Shown here piece by piece: positions 56,048-64,000 of a stretch of 64,000 nucleotides of DNA. Position 1 is the stretch's first letter, and each line of letters starts with the position of its first letter. The notes beneath the pieces were generated by a model. It was not told the origin of the DNA. It saw nothing but the letters and a program-made list of their open reading frames with translations, and ran no database searches. The translations under genes were made by a program, and so were the position numbers. The stretch is from Clostridium saccharobutylicum DSM 13864 (GTDB taxonomy: Bacteria; Bacillota; Clostridia; Clostridiales; Clostridiaceae): the NCBI RefSeq assembly GCF_000473995.1, contig NC_022571.1, forward strand, positions 3,193,416-3,257,415, given 5' to 3'.

Positions 56048-57889
56048 TTATATTGGTAAAAAACCATATCTACCAACTTCTTTATTTTTGCTAAAGTGAT
56101 AATAATTTATATTACTTTGATTATCTATATTGGGATCAACATTATCCAACATAATTATTTGCATGTTTTCACTTTCTTTACTTAAATATTGATAAAACAT
56201 TTGCTTTACTTCACTTTTTATCTCATTATTATCAACTTCTTTATCCTTTTCTTTGTATGTAGTTAGAGGTGAGTCTATTATTACTAACTTTGAATGAGGT
56301 AAGCTAAATTTAATAGAATATTTCATAATTGCAATAACAAAAGCTGTATTAATTAATGCTCTATACCCCTTACCATAGTTCTCTTTATGTTTATTGTTGA
56401 TAATAAAATCCATGATTGATTTATCAAAAGTTACATTCACACTTTCATACAACTTCCATTCAGATAAAATATTTTTCATAATTTCGCATAAATCTTCATA
56501 ATTCACATCCGTTATTTCATTTACTACTGGTTTAATATATTTATCTTTGCTCAAATCCACAGATAAATATTCTTTTTCATCTTTTAATTGTTCTATCTTC
56601 TTTATTGCATATTCTTTTTTCTTAACATAATCCCTTATTTGTAAAAAACTATCCAATCGACTTAAATATTTATCTATAATAGGTTTTAATTCATCATTTA
56701 TCTCTTTATCAATTTTATTAATACATTCATCAAGCTTATGTATTTCTTTTTCTCTAATTAATATTTTTTCTTGCAAGTCATTAATAGTAGCTACCAAGTC
56801 ATTAATTTGTTTTTTTAATTTAACTCTTTCACTCTTTATTGATTGCTCAACAGCTTCTTCTTCAAAATTACTATCCTCAAAACCATTCTTTAATTCTCCA
56901 TTACATAAGGGACATTTAATGTCATTTAATTGTCCCAGATAGAAACCTGCTTCATCTATAAAATCTAATCTTTCCAAATCTGATAAATAGTTTTCTTTTA
57001 ACAATGTAAATCTTTTTATAAGTTCCGTATTATATAAATTTTCCTGCTTTAATTTAATATCATCATCCCAAATTGCTCTTCTTTCATGCTCTAACGTATC
57101 GAGAGCTTGTTTCTTACCTTCAATCATATTTTCTAATCCATCAATTGCTTCATTCATACTATTATTAGAGGTATTGTAATCCCTTATGTGTTTTTCTAAT
57201 TCCTCAATTTCCTTCACTGTATCAGATATAAACTTATCAATAATTTCAATCTTAGCCTGTATGCCTATCTTTCTACTTGTAGGGTCGCAATCAATAATAC
57301 TCGATGAATCATCTATCCCTGTTACAATAGTTTTAAAAACTGATTCATTTCTTGTTTTCTTGAACCCTCCTTTACCTGAATAGATTATTGAAGCCTTGGA
57401 AATTACACTTTCTTCATTTAACATTGTTAAGTGTGCAATATCTCTAAATGTAAAATTTTCAAATGTACCTTTTTTAGTTGCAAGTATTTTCTTATAATCA
57501 ACATTACAAATATTCAGCAAAATTGTTGATATATTATTTTTCTTATTTTCATCATGCTTTTGCTTTATTTCAACTGGTGCATTAGTATCAATTGTATTAA
57601 ATGTACATTTGTACAAAAACATTTTTTTGTCAGATAAATTCCTTTTTATTGTTACAATTTCACCTTTATATGTTTCAATTTCAATATATATTTCATTATA
57701 TCCTTCATCAATAGCCCTTGGAACATCTTTGCTTCCCAAAGCAAAATTTATACATTCAAATATATAGGTTTTTCCTGTATCCGAAGCACCAGATATAACA
57801 TTTAATCCTTTAAACAACCTTATTTCAGCACTATCTTTATCAATTCCTTTAATTACTAATAATTTTATATAAAAACCATAATCAGTCAA
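56048..57889 (-). CDS. ABC-3C system Rad50/SMC-like ATPase
   Basis: This ATPase of about 613 residues has Walker A (LNVISGASDTGKTYIFECI), a long coiled coil with a central zinc-hook-like CPLC (IKCPLCNGELKNG), an ABC signature (YGKGYRALINTAFVIAIM) and Walker B (SKLVIIDSPLTTYKE). This matches the ATPase of ABC-three-component systems. GGGGTG lies 6 bases before the TTG at 57889, which overlaps the middle-component stop by 8 bases; an upstream ATG at 57928 lies inside that gene. It is expected to sense an invader and license the nuclease subunit. Confidence 0.8.
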   Translation of the reverse strand: MTDYGFYIKLLVIKGIDKDSAEIRLFKGLNVISGASDTGKTYIFECINFALGSKDVPRAIDEGYNEIYIEIETYKGEIVTIKRNLSDKKMFLYKCTFNTIDTNAPVEIKQKHDENKKNNISTILLNICNVDYKKILATKKGTFENFTFRDIAHLTMLNEESVISKASIIYSGKGGFKKTRNESVFKTIVTGIDDSSSIIDCDPTSRKIGIQAKIEIIDKFISDTVKEIEELEKHIRDYNTSNNSMNEAIDGLENMIEGKKQALDTLEHERRAIWDDDIKLKQENLYNTELIKRFTLLKENYLSDLERLDFIDEAGFYLGQLNDIKCPLCNGELKNGFEDSNFEEEAVEQSIKSERVKLKKQINDLVATINDLQEKILIREKEIHKLDECINKIDKEINDELKPIIDKYLSRLDSFLQIRDYVKKKEYAIKKIEQLKDEKEYLSVDLSKDKYIKPVVNEITDVNYEDLCEIMKNILSEWKLYESVNVTFDKSIMDFIINNKHKENYGKGYRALINTAFVIAIMKYSIKFSLPHSKLVIIDSPLTTYKEKDKEVDNNEIKSEVKQMFYQYLSKESENMQIIMLDNVDPNIDNQSNINYYHFSKNKEVGRYGFLPI

Positions 57890-58370
57890 TAAATTCACCC
57901 CTAAATAAAATATCTGTTTTAGTTTCATCTTTCCACATATGTATGTTGTTATTTATAAATTCATTTAGCTCTGCTTCGGTAAAATCACTAAATCTTTCTG
58001 CTAATATATCAACATTGTTACATAATTTAAAATAATATTCACTTTCAAAATAGGATAAAAAATATTCTCCTATCTCACTATCTTTATACTTGAATCCGTC
58101 CTTAGAACAAATAATATTAACTAATCCTTTTTTCATCAATAAATTTATAGCACTTTGAACTGTTCTTCTTTTTGCTAACAGTTCTGTAGCATGATATGGA
58201 TTCGCAGGATGTAAGCTCAGACAATTTTTATCAACATCTCCTATGTGTAGCATTAAATGATCATATATTATAATTGAATTTATCTCCAATGCACGTTTGA
58301 ACCTATTTAATATTAGTAATATTCTTATACTAATTTCAATAGGCGTATTATATAGTTTAAGCTCAACCAT
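57882..58370 (-). CDS. ABC-3C system middle component
   Basis: This 162-residue protein starts KLYNTPIEISIRILLILNRF and has LHPANPYHATELLAKRRTVQSA followed by a winged-helix-like LMKKGLVNII region. These features fit the middle component (MC) of ABC-3C systems, which bridges ATPase and effector. It shares one base with the upstream nuclease stop (TAATG), so it is tightly coupled. It has no enzymatic motif. Confidence 0.78.
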   Translation of the reverse strand: MVELKLYNTPIEISIRILLILNRFKRALEINSIIIYDHLMLHIGDVDKNCLSLHPANPYHATELLAKRRTVQSAINLLMKKGLVNIICSKDGFKYKDSEIGEYFLSYFESEYYFKLCNNVDILAERFSDFTEAELNEFINNNIHMWKDETKTDILFRGEFID

Positions 58371-59434
58371 TATTTATTCACCCACTTCAATTTAGTTTCA
58401 TTAACAAGTTCGTGACACATTCCTACCTTCTCACTTGGGTTTATTATTCCTAATTCAACGCTTTGCACTGGTAAGTTTCTTGCCATATTTAATGTATTGT
58501 TTACTTTTTTTATTAAATTACTATACTCTTCTAAAGTTGTATCTACAACTCCACGATATACCTCACCCTTTATATCATCATAAGGTTCAAAATCTATATA
58601 TTCGTCCCTTGTGAACCTCTTTAATGCTTGTGCTAAATGATAATCTTGCCTCTGCCTACTAAAATGATCAAATAAAGTATCATTCTTCTTTAATGTATTT
58701 ATATCAATTACTTCCCCTTTAGACATTGTAGAATAAATATCCAATAGTTGTTGCACATACAATAAACTGATTTCCTTTTCATCAATATTCTCTGGTATAA
58801 CTGGTTTTGGTCTTTTCCTTAATCCTCCACCAAATCTAAATTTATGCCATTTTGTATGACTATGTTGCTCTAATAATTTAATTTGTGGAATGTCATCTAC
58901 AATTGAAAAATCGAATTCTTCAACATATTTTTTTAATTCTCCTTTTAGCTCAACTTTTTCACTTAAAGTTATTTTATTCTTACAATATTTATCCCAATTA
59001 CTTATAAGTTCCTTATTTATCTTTTCTGGATTGTCTAAAAGGTCTCTTAATGCTTGTCCTATTCCTCTGCTTGCTACTATAAAGTAATGCACGGGTACTC
59101 TATAATCTTGCTTGTACGTGTAATAACATAACTTTCCTAATTCAACCCAATATTTACTTGGGGATAATGCTTCCGCATAATGTTTACATTGGTAAATATC
59201 AAACTCTGTTTTATTATAATATGCTACCACATCTCTTCCTTTATCACCTGAACCCGCCATCCCTACTACTTTTATATATACTTTTTTTAAATAATCATTA
59301 GCCCATTCTATTATTAAATCCTCAAATTCACCATCATCCATTATTTTTAATCTATCTAATGGAGCTATAGCTATCCCTGTGTATGGATTATAATTTTCAG
59401 GCAATTTAGGTGCTTGCAATTCCTCTAACTTCAT
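58370..59434 (-). CDS. ABC-3C effector with Mrr-like restriction nuclease domain
   Basis: This 354-residue protein has an N-terminal PD-(D/E)xK/Mrr-like domain: FEDLIIEWANDYL, GMAGSGDKGRDVVAYY with the catalytic Asp, and DIYQCKHYAEAL with the QxK motif. A central conserved region (KWHKFRFGGGLRKRPKP) and a helical C-terminal domain follow, as in ABC-3C effectors. It should cleave DNA when triggered by the ATPase partner. It is the first gene of the three-gene operon, with a predicted promoter 100 bases upstream. Confidence 0.82.
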   Translation of the reverse strand: MKLEELQAPKLPENYNPYTGIAIAPLDRLKIMDDGEFEDLIIEWANDYLKKVYIKVVGMAGSGDKGRDVVAYYNKTEFDIYQCKHYAEALSPSKYWVELGKLCYYTYKQDYRVPVHYFIVASRGIGQALRDLLDNPEKINKELISNWDKYCKNKITLSEKVELKGELKKYVEEFDFSIVDDIPQIKLLEQHSHTKWHKFRFGGGLRKRPKPVIPENIDEKEISLLYVQQLLDIYSTMSKGEVIDINTLKKNDTLFDHFSRQRQDYHLAQALKRFTRDEYIDFEPYDDIKGEVYRGVVDTTLEEYSNLIKKVNNTLNMARNLPVQSVELGIINPSEKVGMCHELVNETKLKWVNK

Positions 59435-59536
59435 AGGTAATCATCTCCAAATACACTATATAAAATAATAATTGTAAATATACTCTCTCCAAAATTTTCA
59501 TCTTTCAATAATTTTTTACATTTTATCTTAATTAAT

Positions 59537-59565
59537 AGTATATAATTGTAAGCTTCAATTGTAAA
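59537..59565 (-). promoter_or_regulatory. Predicted promoter of the ABC-3C operon
   Basis: On the minus strand TTTACA (59560-59565) and TATACT (59537-59542) are 17 bases apart. Transcription would start about 95 bases before the nuclease gene. This gives the cargo its own promoter, separate from tns transcription. Confidence 0.62.
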
Positions 59566-59644
59566 CATATCGACGTTCATATAATCAAGTATTAATATTA
59601 CATAAATTCACCTCTAATTTATAAGATATTTACTAAAATATTAT

Positions 59645-61096
59645 TTATCTAACCCCTGCTTCTCTCATTACAATCCACTCACTTTCTCCATTAATAGTTA
59701 CATTTTCTCTTACCCATGAAATTCTTCTATTCTGATATTCTTTAACTGATTCAACTTTCTCTTGTAAATATTCCTTAGTCTTAGGCATTTTATCTAAGTA
59801 TTTCTGCAATAAATAAGCTTTTCCTATCCTCCTTCCAATAACCCCAACAGTAGCTCTTTCTGGTTTTTCCTTACTATTATATATAGCCTCTACAACTTCT
59901 TTAACCTCCTGTAATATTTCTTCATCTCTCTTTTTCCAATCAATCTTTTTGCTATGTCCATAAGTCTTTTTTACAGGTGAATTTTCAGCTAACCATTTCT
60001 TATCATATTTGTTTAACCATATATATGTAGCCTTATCTAATTTTCTAATAAAACTTGTATTTTCATTTGGATAATCCTTTCCTAACTTTGACCATCTTTC
60101 CCTATAACTTATTTTTTCTCCATCTGTCTTACTTTTATAAATTTTCTTTCTAACTTCCATGTATTCTGAATTAAATAACTCTTTAATATCAATATTTAGG
60201 TATTCTATAATTAATAAATGTTGAATTGGATGAAAGCTCTTTCTGTGTTTTCTGGTAATAGCAGTTACCCAATTATATTTATTATCAACATCAAAATTAC
60301 ATCCTAAAAGCGTCAAATAATCATTTCCATAGTAATTTTTAAAGTCTCTTAGTAAATCTTGCTGATAAATTTTCATTCTACTTTCAGCCATTCCTTTATG
60401 TATTAATTCTTTTAAATAATGCTCTCTAAAAAAATTCATTTCTTTAAATCTAAAATTTCCATTTATAATGCTATCAATGTCTTTACCGAATTTTTTCTGA
60501 TGTTCTATAATCTGTTTATTTAAAGTAGCTACTACGGTATCTTTCTCACTTATACTAAACTCTAAATTTAAATACTCTTGCCTATTTTTTATTTGGGTAG
60601 ATTTATTGCATATATAAAGTTCAGCAGAATGTTTTTGACACATTAAAGCACCTGGCACTTGATGTTCTATATGAAAAAATGCCTCTCCAAAGTTATTTCT
60701 ATCGCTTTCAACACATTGATTGCAATACTTCAAAGAGGAATCTATTTTCATATTATTGTTACACAAACCTAACGCTGTAAATATTAAAGAACCATTTCCT
60801 TCTGACATTAAATCATATATATAAGTGGCTCTTTCACTTGGTAAAAATGCAGTATAATACTTGTATAATGTGTGCTTTTTAATAATTTCATCAACTGTAA
60901 GTGTACACTTATCTGGTAAGTTATTTATCAATAAATTAATATTAGCAGGTAGTTCCCTACCTGCTGTTACTGATGTTGTATTAAATAAATCTCTTAATGT
61001 AGCTTTAGAATTTAAATTTCCGCTCCAAATATGATAACGTGCAATCATACTATATAATGTTTCGCCTTGATATGGCATAGGGAAGAATGTAACCAT
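59645..61096 (-). CDS. tnsD: Tn7-like target selector TnsD (TniQ family)
   Basis: This 483-residue protein has the N-terminal TniQ domain (FFPMPYQGETLYSMIARYHI) and a zinc-binding set, CNQC followed by HIEHQ and MCQKHSAEL. A long C-terminal region contains a DNA-binding type motif (ATVGVIGRRIGKAYLLQKYL) as in TnsD. Tn7 TnsD (508 residues) recognises a fixed chromosomal site; the site for this protein is unknown. It follows tnsC by two bases. No Cascade or Cas12k gene is in view, so RNA-guided targeting is not suggested. Confidence 0.85.
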   Translation of the reverse strand: MVTFFPMPYQGETLYSMIARYHIWSGNLNSKATLRDLFNTTSVTAGRELPANINLLINNLPDKCTLTVDEIIKKHTLYKYYTAFLPSERATYIYDLMSEGNGSLIFTALGLCNNNMKIDSSLKYCNQCVESDRNNFGEAFFHIEHQVPGALMCQKHSAELYICNKSTQIKNRQEYLNLEFSISEKDTVVATLNKQIIEHQKKFGKDIDSIINGNFRFKEMNFFREHYLKELIHKGMAESRMKIYQQDLLRDFKNYYGNDYLTLLGCNFDVDNKYNWVTAITRKHRKSFHPIQHLLIIEYLNIDIKELFNSEYMEVRKKIYKSKTDGEKISYRERWSKLGKDYPNENTSFIRKLDKATYIWLNKYDKKWLAENSPVKKTYGHSKKIDWKKRDEEILQEVKEVVEAIYNSKEKPERATVGVIGRRIGKAYLLQKYLDKMPKTKEYLQEKVESVKEYQNRRISWVRENVTINGESEWIVMREAGVR

Positions 61097-61098
61097 AT

Positions 61099-62730
61099 TT
61101 AAATAACCTCCATTATTAAACTATCGAACTCTTTAATATAATTGTTATTTATTAATCCATCATAAATAGATTTTTCCTCTTCTTTACACTTTTTAGCTAT
61201 ATATCTTATGTCATTTTTATCTTTAAGCTCGATTTTACTTTTCTTCGCTTTCTTTTTCACTATACTACCGTTATTGCCTGTTTTCATAAGAAAACCTAAC
61301 ATTGTTCGTGTAATTTTATTTATATCTGTTTCTCCTATATTTATAACTTGATCCAAATAAATATTTATTTCCGCTTCCTTAAATCCTAAATCTAAAAGTC
61401 TAATTGTAACTTCTTTTTTTAAATCGAAACTTTGCATATTGTTTTTTTCTTCTTTTATCTTTTTAAACTGCTCTATTGTGCTATTTAGATTAATCTGGTT
61501 ATGTTCATTATTTATGAAATTTGATATATCTAAAATCATAATGTCATTATATAAAGATAAGCCTTTCCCTCCATTTTTTAGTGACTGTAACATAGGTCTA
61601 ACTAATTTTAAATTTTCATCTGCTACTTTTTTTATTAACTCAGAAGTAATTGTTTCTTTTTTTGAAGATATAGCTCTCACCTGAGCCATAAAAAACAATT
61701 TAATGCAAATATCTATTATTCCTTGACATTCATCGAACAAAACATCACTTATTTCTTTTGTTAATGGCTGTGGATTTCTAACCCATTGATAATCCCATAA
61801 TCCTTCAATTAATAAATCCCATTGCTTGCTTTTTTTTAATCTGTCCCATACAAAATCTCCTTGTCCCCTTCGTGCTTGCCTGAATTCACCTTGTAAAATT
61901 GGCATAGCTTTTGGAGTTCCAACCAAAATAACTGGGATTGAAAGGTTAACCATAGAAACGAAATAGTTCAACATCTTTTCCGAACCTCCACTTTTAGCTA
62001 AACTTAAATTCTGTATTTCATCAACAACCAATAATCCTAACCCTACATTTCTGGAAATCTGATTTATTATTGGAAGCATTGCATTGGCTGAAAGTCTTGC
62101 CATACTATATTTTTCAAAGTAATTTGTTGATAAGATTCGATCCACACATGAAAAATATTCCAAGCAAAGTGCTTTAAGTGATCCATCAAACGGACAATCA
62201 AGCTTCAAATAAGTTAATTGTGTCATAGAAAATGGTCTGCCTCTATAATTTGAATGTAAAATTACTTGTGGCATAGTGCTTAACAGCTTTGATAATATGG
62301 TAGATTTCCCCATACCACTAACCCCTATAAGCGAAAATCCACTTGAAGTTGTTACATAATTCTCTCCATTGCCTAAAGTAATTTGTTCATTTAGTATATC
62401 CTTGTATCCATTGTTTAAATCTCTAACATATTTAGGAATAATGGGGTTTCTCATGGCATATCCCATTCTCAGAATTCTTGACATTCTACTTTCAAGCTCT
62501 AAATGTATTGGCAATGGTTGAAAATAAGTGAACAATCTCTGAATTAGGTGCAGACGTATATGAGCTTCATATTCTCTTTCTCTTATATCAAACTTAGGAT
62601 AAAATGCAATTTTATTTATAACATCCTCCTTATTAAATATTAGAGGAAGAGCCTCTATAAAAGGATTTCCTTCATATTCATTAACTAATTGTTCCTTATA
62701 ATTAGCCTCTACTGCATAATTAGTATTCAT
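61099..62730 (-). CDS. tnsC: Tn7-like transposition regulator ATPase TnsC
   Basis: This 543-residue AAA+ ATPase has Walker A (LIGVSGMGKSTILSKLL), Walker B (LGLLVVDEIQNLSL) and sensor 1 (VILVGTPKAMPIL), with long N- and C-terminal extensions. The size fits Tn7 TnsC (555 residues) rather than the shorter TniB. It forms a filament that links TnsD-bound target DNA with TnsAB. Its start overlaps the tnsB end by 11 bases. Confidence 0.9.
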   Translation of the reverse strand: MNTNYAVEANYKEQLVNEYEGNPFIEALPLIFNKEDVINKIAFYPKFDIREREYEAHIRLHLIQRLFTYFQPLPIHLELESRMSRILRMGYAMRNPIIPKYVRDLNNGYKDILNEQITLGNGENYVTTSSGFSLIGVSGMGKSTILSKLLSTMPQVILHSNYRGRPFSMTQLTYLKLDCPFDGSLKALCLEYFSCVDRILSTNYFEKYSMARLSANAMLPIINQISRNVGLGLLVVDEIQNLSLAKSGGSEKMLNYFVSMVNLSIPVILVGTPKAMPILQGEFRQARRGQGDFVWDRLKKSKQWDLLIEGLWDYQWVRNPQPLTKEISDVLFDECQGIIDICIKLFFMAQVRAISSKKETITSELIKKVADENLKLVRPMLQSLKNGGKGLSLYNDIMILDISNFINNEHNQINLNSTIEQFKKIKEEKNNMQSFDLKKEVTIRLLDLGFKEAEINIYLDQVINIGETDINKITRTMLGFLMKTGNNGSIVKKKAKKSKIELKDKNDIRYIAKKCKEEEKSIYDGLINNNYIKEFDSLIMEVI

Positions 62731-64000
62731 TATTCTTTTCCCCCTTTTGTTTTTTCCTTAGCAACAACATATCATCGTCTTCTTCAAAATCTGATATTGG
62801 ATATTCTATAATCTTTCCTGAATTTATTATTTCATCTTCACCAATAACAAAAGCTTCTTCATTTCCATTTATAATTTTCTCAGCTTGTCTATTAACTCTT
62901 ATTCCTTTGACATTTGAGCTATTTAATTTAATTCCCTTAGCTTCCTCTGTTGCTTCTTTTACGACTTTTTCTATTTCATCCATTAAATTTATTCTTTTTT
63001 CTACTTCATCTCTTTCAATATTTTTAACCATTAGAAGTTCTTTTTGTCTAAGATATTCAATTTCTTCAATAGTCTTGTCTAAATATCTATAGTCCTTTTT
63101 TAATAGAAAACACTTCTCATATTTTGTTCCAGTTTTATCTATCCAATAAATATCATTAAGATTTCGAGGATCATATGCTATATCTATCTTAAAATTACCC
63201 TTTGAACGGGCAATTTCAAAAATCCTATCCTTTATTGCAGTAATAGAGCTGTAAAATATACCTCTAAAGCGTATTCCATTTTCTGTTACTTTTGCTGTAT
63301 CTCTTGGCATGAGACTTAGCTTAATAAGTTCTTCTGGTGCTGATCTTAACATCCCACTTTTATTTTTTATTCCCCAGTTCCATATATTTATTGGGATTGG
63401 TTCAATTTCATCTTCTATCATTCCCTTTTCTCTTCTGTAACCTTTTAAAACATTATGATTGTTGTGGTACATAATGGAAAGTATCACTATTTTAGTAAAT
63501 TGCTTAATGTTTAGGACACTGTCGTAGCGATAATCTTTTGCACCACGTAATCTAAAATCTGGATTTATTGCTCCTGGCGATAATGGTCGAACCTGTAAAT
63601 TTATAAGGCGGAACTGTTGCTCTACGATTGGTTTCCATTGAGGGAAATAGGGCGGTGTATTGGAAACTTTAATATTAAGATTATTCACTAAATGATCCGC
63701 GTTGAAACCTGCTATCTCTCCTCTATCCCCAATTACAGAAAATGGAATATATTCAATAGGCCATTCACTATGGTTTATTTCAATATCATACTCTTTGCAA
63801 AATTGAACCTTATTAGTCATGGCATTTGCCAAAGCTCCCATAGCTCCAACCCAAGAAGGTCCCTCTAATGTTACATTTACTCCTGTAACAAGGCGAGAAT
63901 AAGTATCAATCACGACATAGATAACAGGACGTCCAATTAGCCATTCTTTGCTAAATCTGGAAACCAAATATACATCGCCCACTGTTGCGTCTATTTGATA
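62720..64000 (-). CDS. tnsB: Tn7-like transposase TnsB (N-terminus beyond window)
   Basis: The frame is open to base 64000 and gives 426 codons of the C-terminal part. The three catalytic residues are visible: the first Asp in YQIDATVGD at the very edge, the second in FSVIGDRGEIAGF and the Glu in PIVEQQFRLINL. A Mu-type beta-barrel (NGIRFRGIFYSS) and an acidic TnsC-binding tail follow. DNA binding domains and probably tnsA lie outside. It performs 3'-end joining of the transposon. Confidence 0.92.
   Translation of the reverse strand, partial: YQIDATVGDVYLVSRFSKEWLIGRPVIYVVIDTYSRLVTGVNVTLEGPSWVGAMGALANAMTNKVQFCKEYDIEINHSEWPIEYIPFSVIGDRGEIAGFNADHLVNNLNIKVSNTPPYFPQWKPIVEQQFRLINLQVRPLSPGAINPDFRLRGAKDYRYDSVLNIKQFTKIVILSIMYHNNHNVLKGYRREKGMIEDEIEPIPINIWNWGIKNKSGMLRSAPEELIKLSLMPRDTAKVTENGIRFRGIFYSSITAIKDRIFEIARSKGNFKIDIAYDPRNLNDIYWIDKTGTKYEKCFLLKKDYRYLDKTIEEIEYLRQKELLMVKNIERDEVEKRINLMDEIEKVVKEATEEAKGIKLNSSNVKGIRVNRQAEKIINGNEEAFVIGEDEIINSGKIIEYPISDFEEDDDMLLLRKKQKGEKNNEY

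Larger units (their letters stand above)
52867..64000 (-). mobile_element. Tn7-like transposon, cargo side (right end outside window)
   Basis: The element carries tnsB (partial), tnsC and tnsD/tniQ in the classical order on the minus strand, then cargo of five defence-type genes, then candidate end repeats. TnsC of 543 residues and a TnsD of 483 residues place it with Tn7 proper rather than Tn5053-like elements. tnsA and the tns-proximal end would lie beyond base 64000. The left boundary at 52867 is tentative; 53434-53479 is an alternative if 52867-53433 is a separate element. Confidence 0.75.

Noticed and set aside
59645..64000. CRISPR-associated transposon (CAST)
   Set aside because: No cas genes or CRISPR array are seen in the cargo, and TniQ is a long TnsD-type protein rather than the short CAST form.

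Overview
The window is low-GC Gram-positive DNA. Strong AGGAGG-type ribosome binding sites, spore-coat genes, a BofC-like gene beside ruvAB, HemZ and the apt-rel-dtd-hemZ-hisS-aspS order all point to Clostridium sensu stricto, probably near the C. beijerinckii / C. butyricum group. The species is an inference. Nearly all genes from 1 to 51025 lie on the minus strand.

1-13916 is a surface-polysaccharide locus transcribed toward coordinate 1. It starts with a priming sugar transferase. It continues with a DUF1972 glycosyltransferase, three GT4 and one GT2 glycosyltransferases, an acyltransferase, a Wzy-like polymerase, a Wzx-like flippase, a pyruvyl-transferase/iron-sulfur pair and the dTDP-rhamnose genes rfbA and rfbC. 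rfbC runs off the left edge. 14250-35239 is conserved housekeeping sequence: a C_GCAxxG_C_C protein, DUF554, aspS, hisS, hemZ, a metallo-beta-lactamase-fold hydrolase, dtd, rel, apt, a degenerate RecJ-like gene, secF, secD, yajC, tgt, queA, ruvB, ruvA and a BofC-like gene. 35475-52254 is mixed: a LysR/radical SAM pair, a malate module (transporter plus malic or malolactic enzyme), a probable structured RNA with its own promoter and terminator, a pyridoxal kinase-like gene, a TatD-linked radical SAM protein, an AIM24-like protein, a DedA gene with an internal stop, a PAP2 phosphatase, a two-component system, a duplicated CotF cassette around a zinc alcohol dehydrogenase, and a monofunctional transglycosylase.

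52867-64000 is the cargo side of a Tn7-like transposon. tnsB (cut by the window edge), tnsC and tnsD/tniQ lie at the right. The cargo is two predicted defence modules side by side: a three-gene ABC-3C system (Mrr-like nuclease, middle component, Rad50-like ATPase) and a Septu-like ATPase/HNH pair. Candidate TnsB-binding arrays lie at 52867-52967 and, inverted, at 53371-53433.

Two families of intergenic palindromic elements are scattered through 14.7-44.4 kb. Family 1 has ends related to AAGGCACATTCAAATAAATA and occurs at least eleven times. Family 2 consists of long hairpins with TAGACTTATG/CATAAGTCTA ends, plus a 194-nt rod present twice. Several copies directly abut or overlap stop codons, so they may act as 3'-end or terminator elements.
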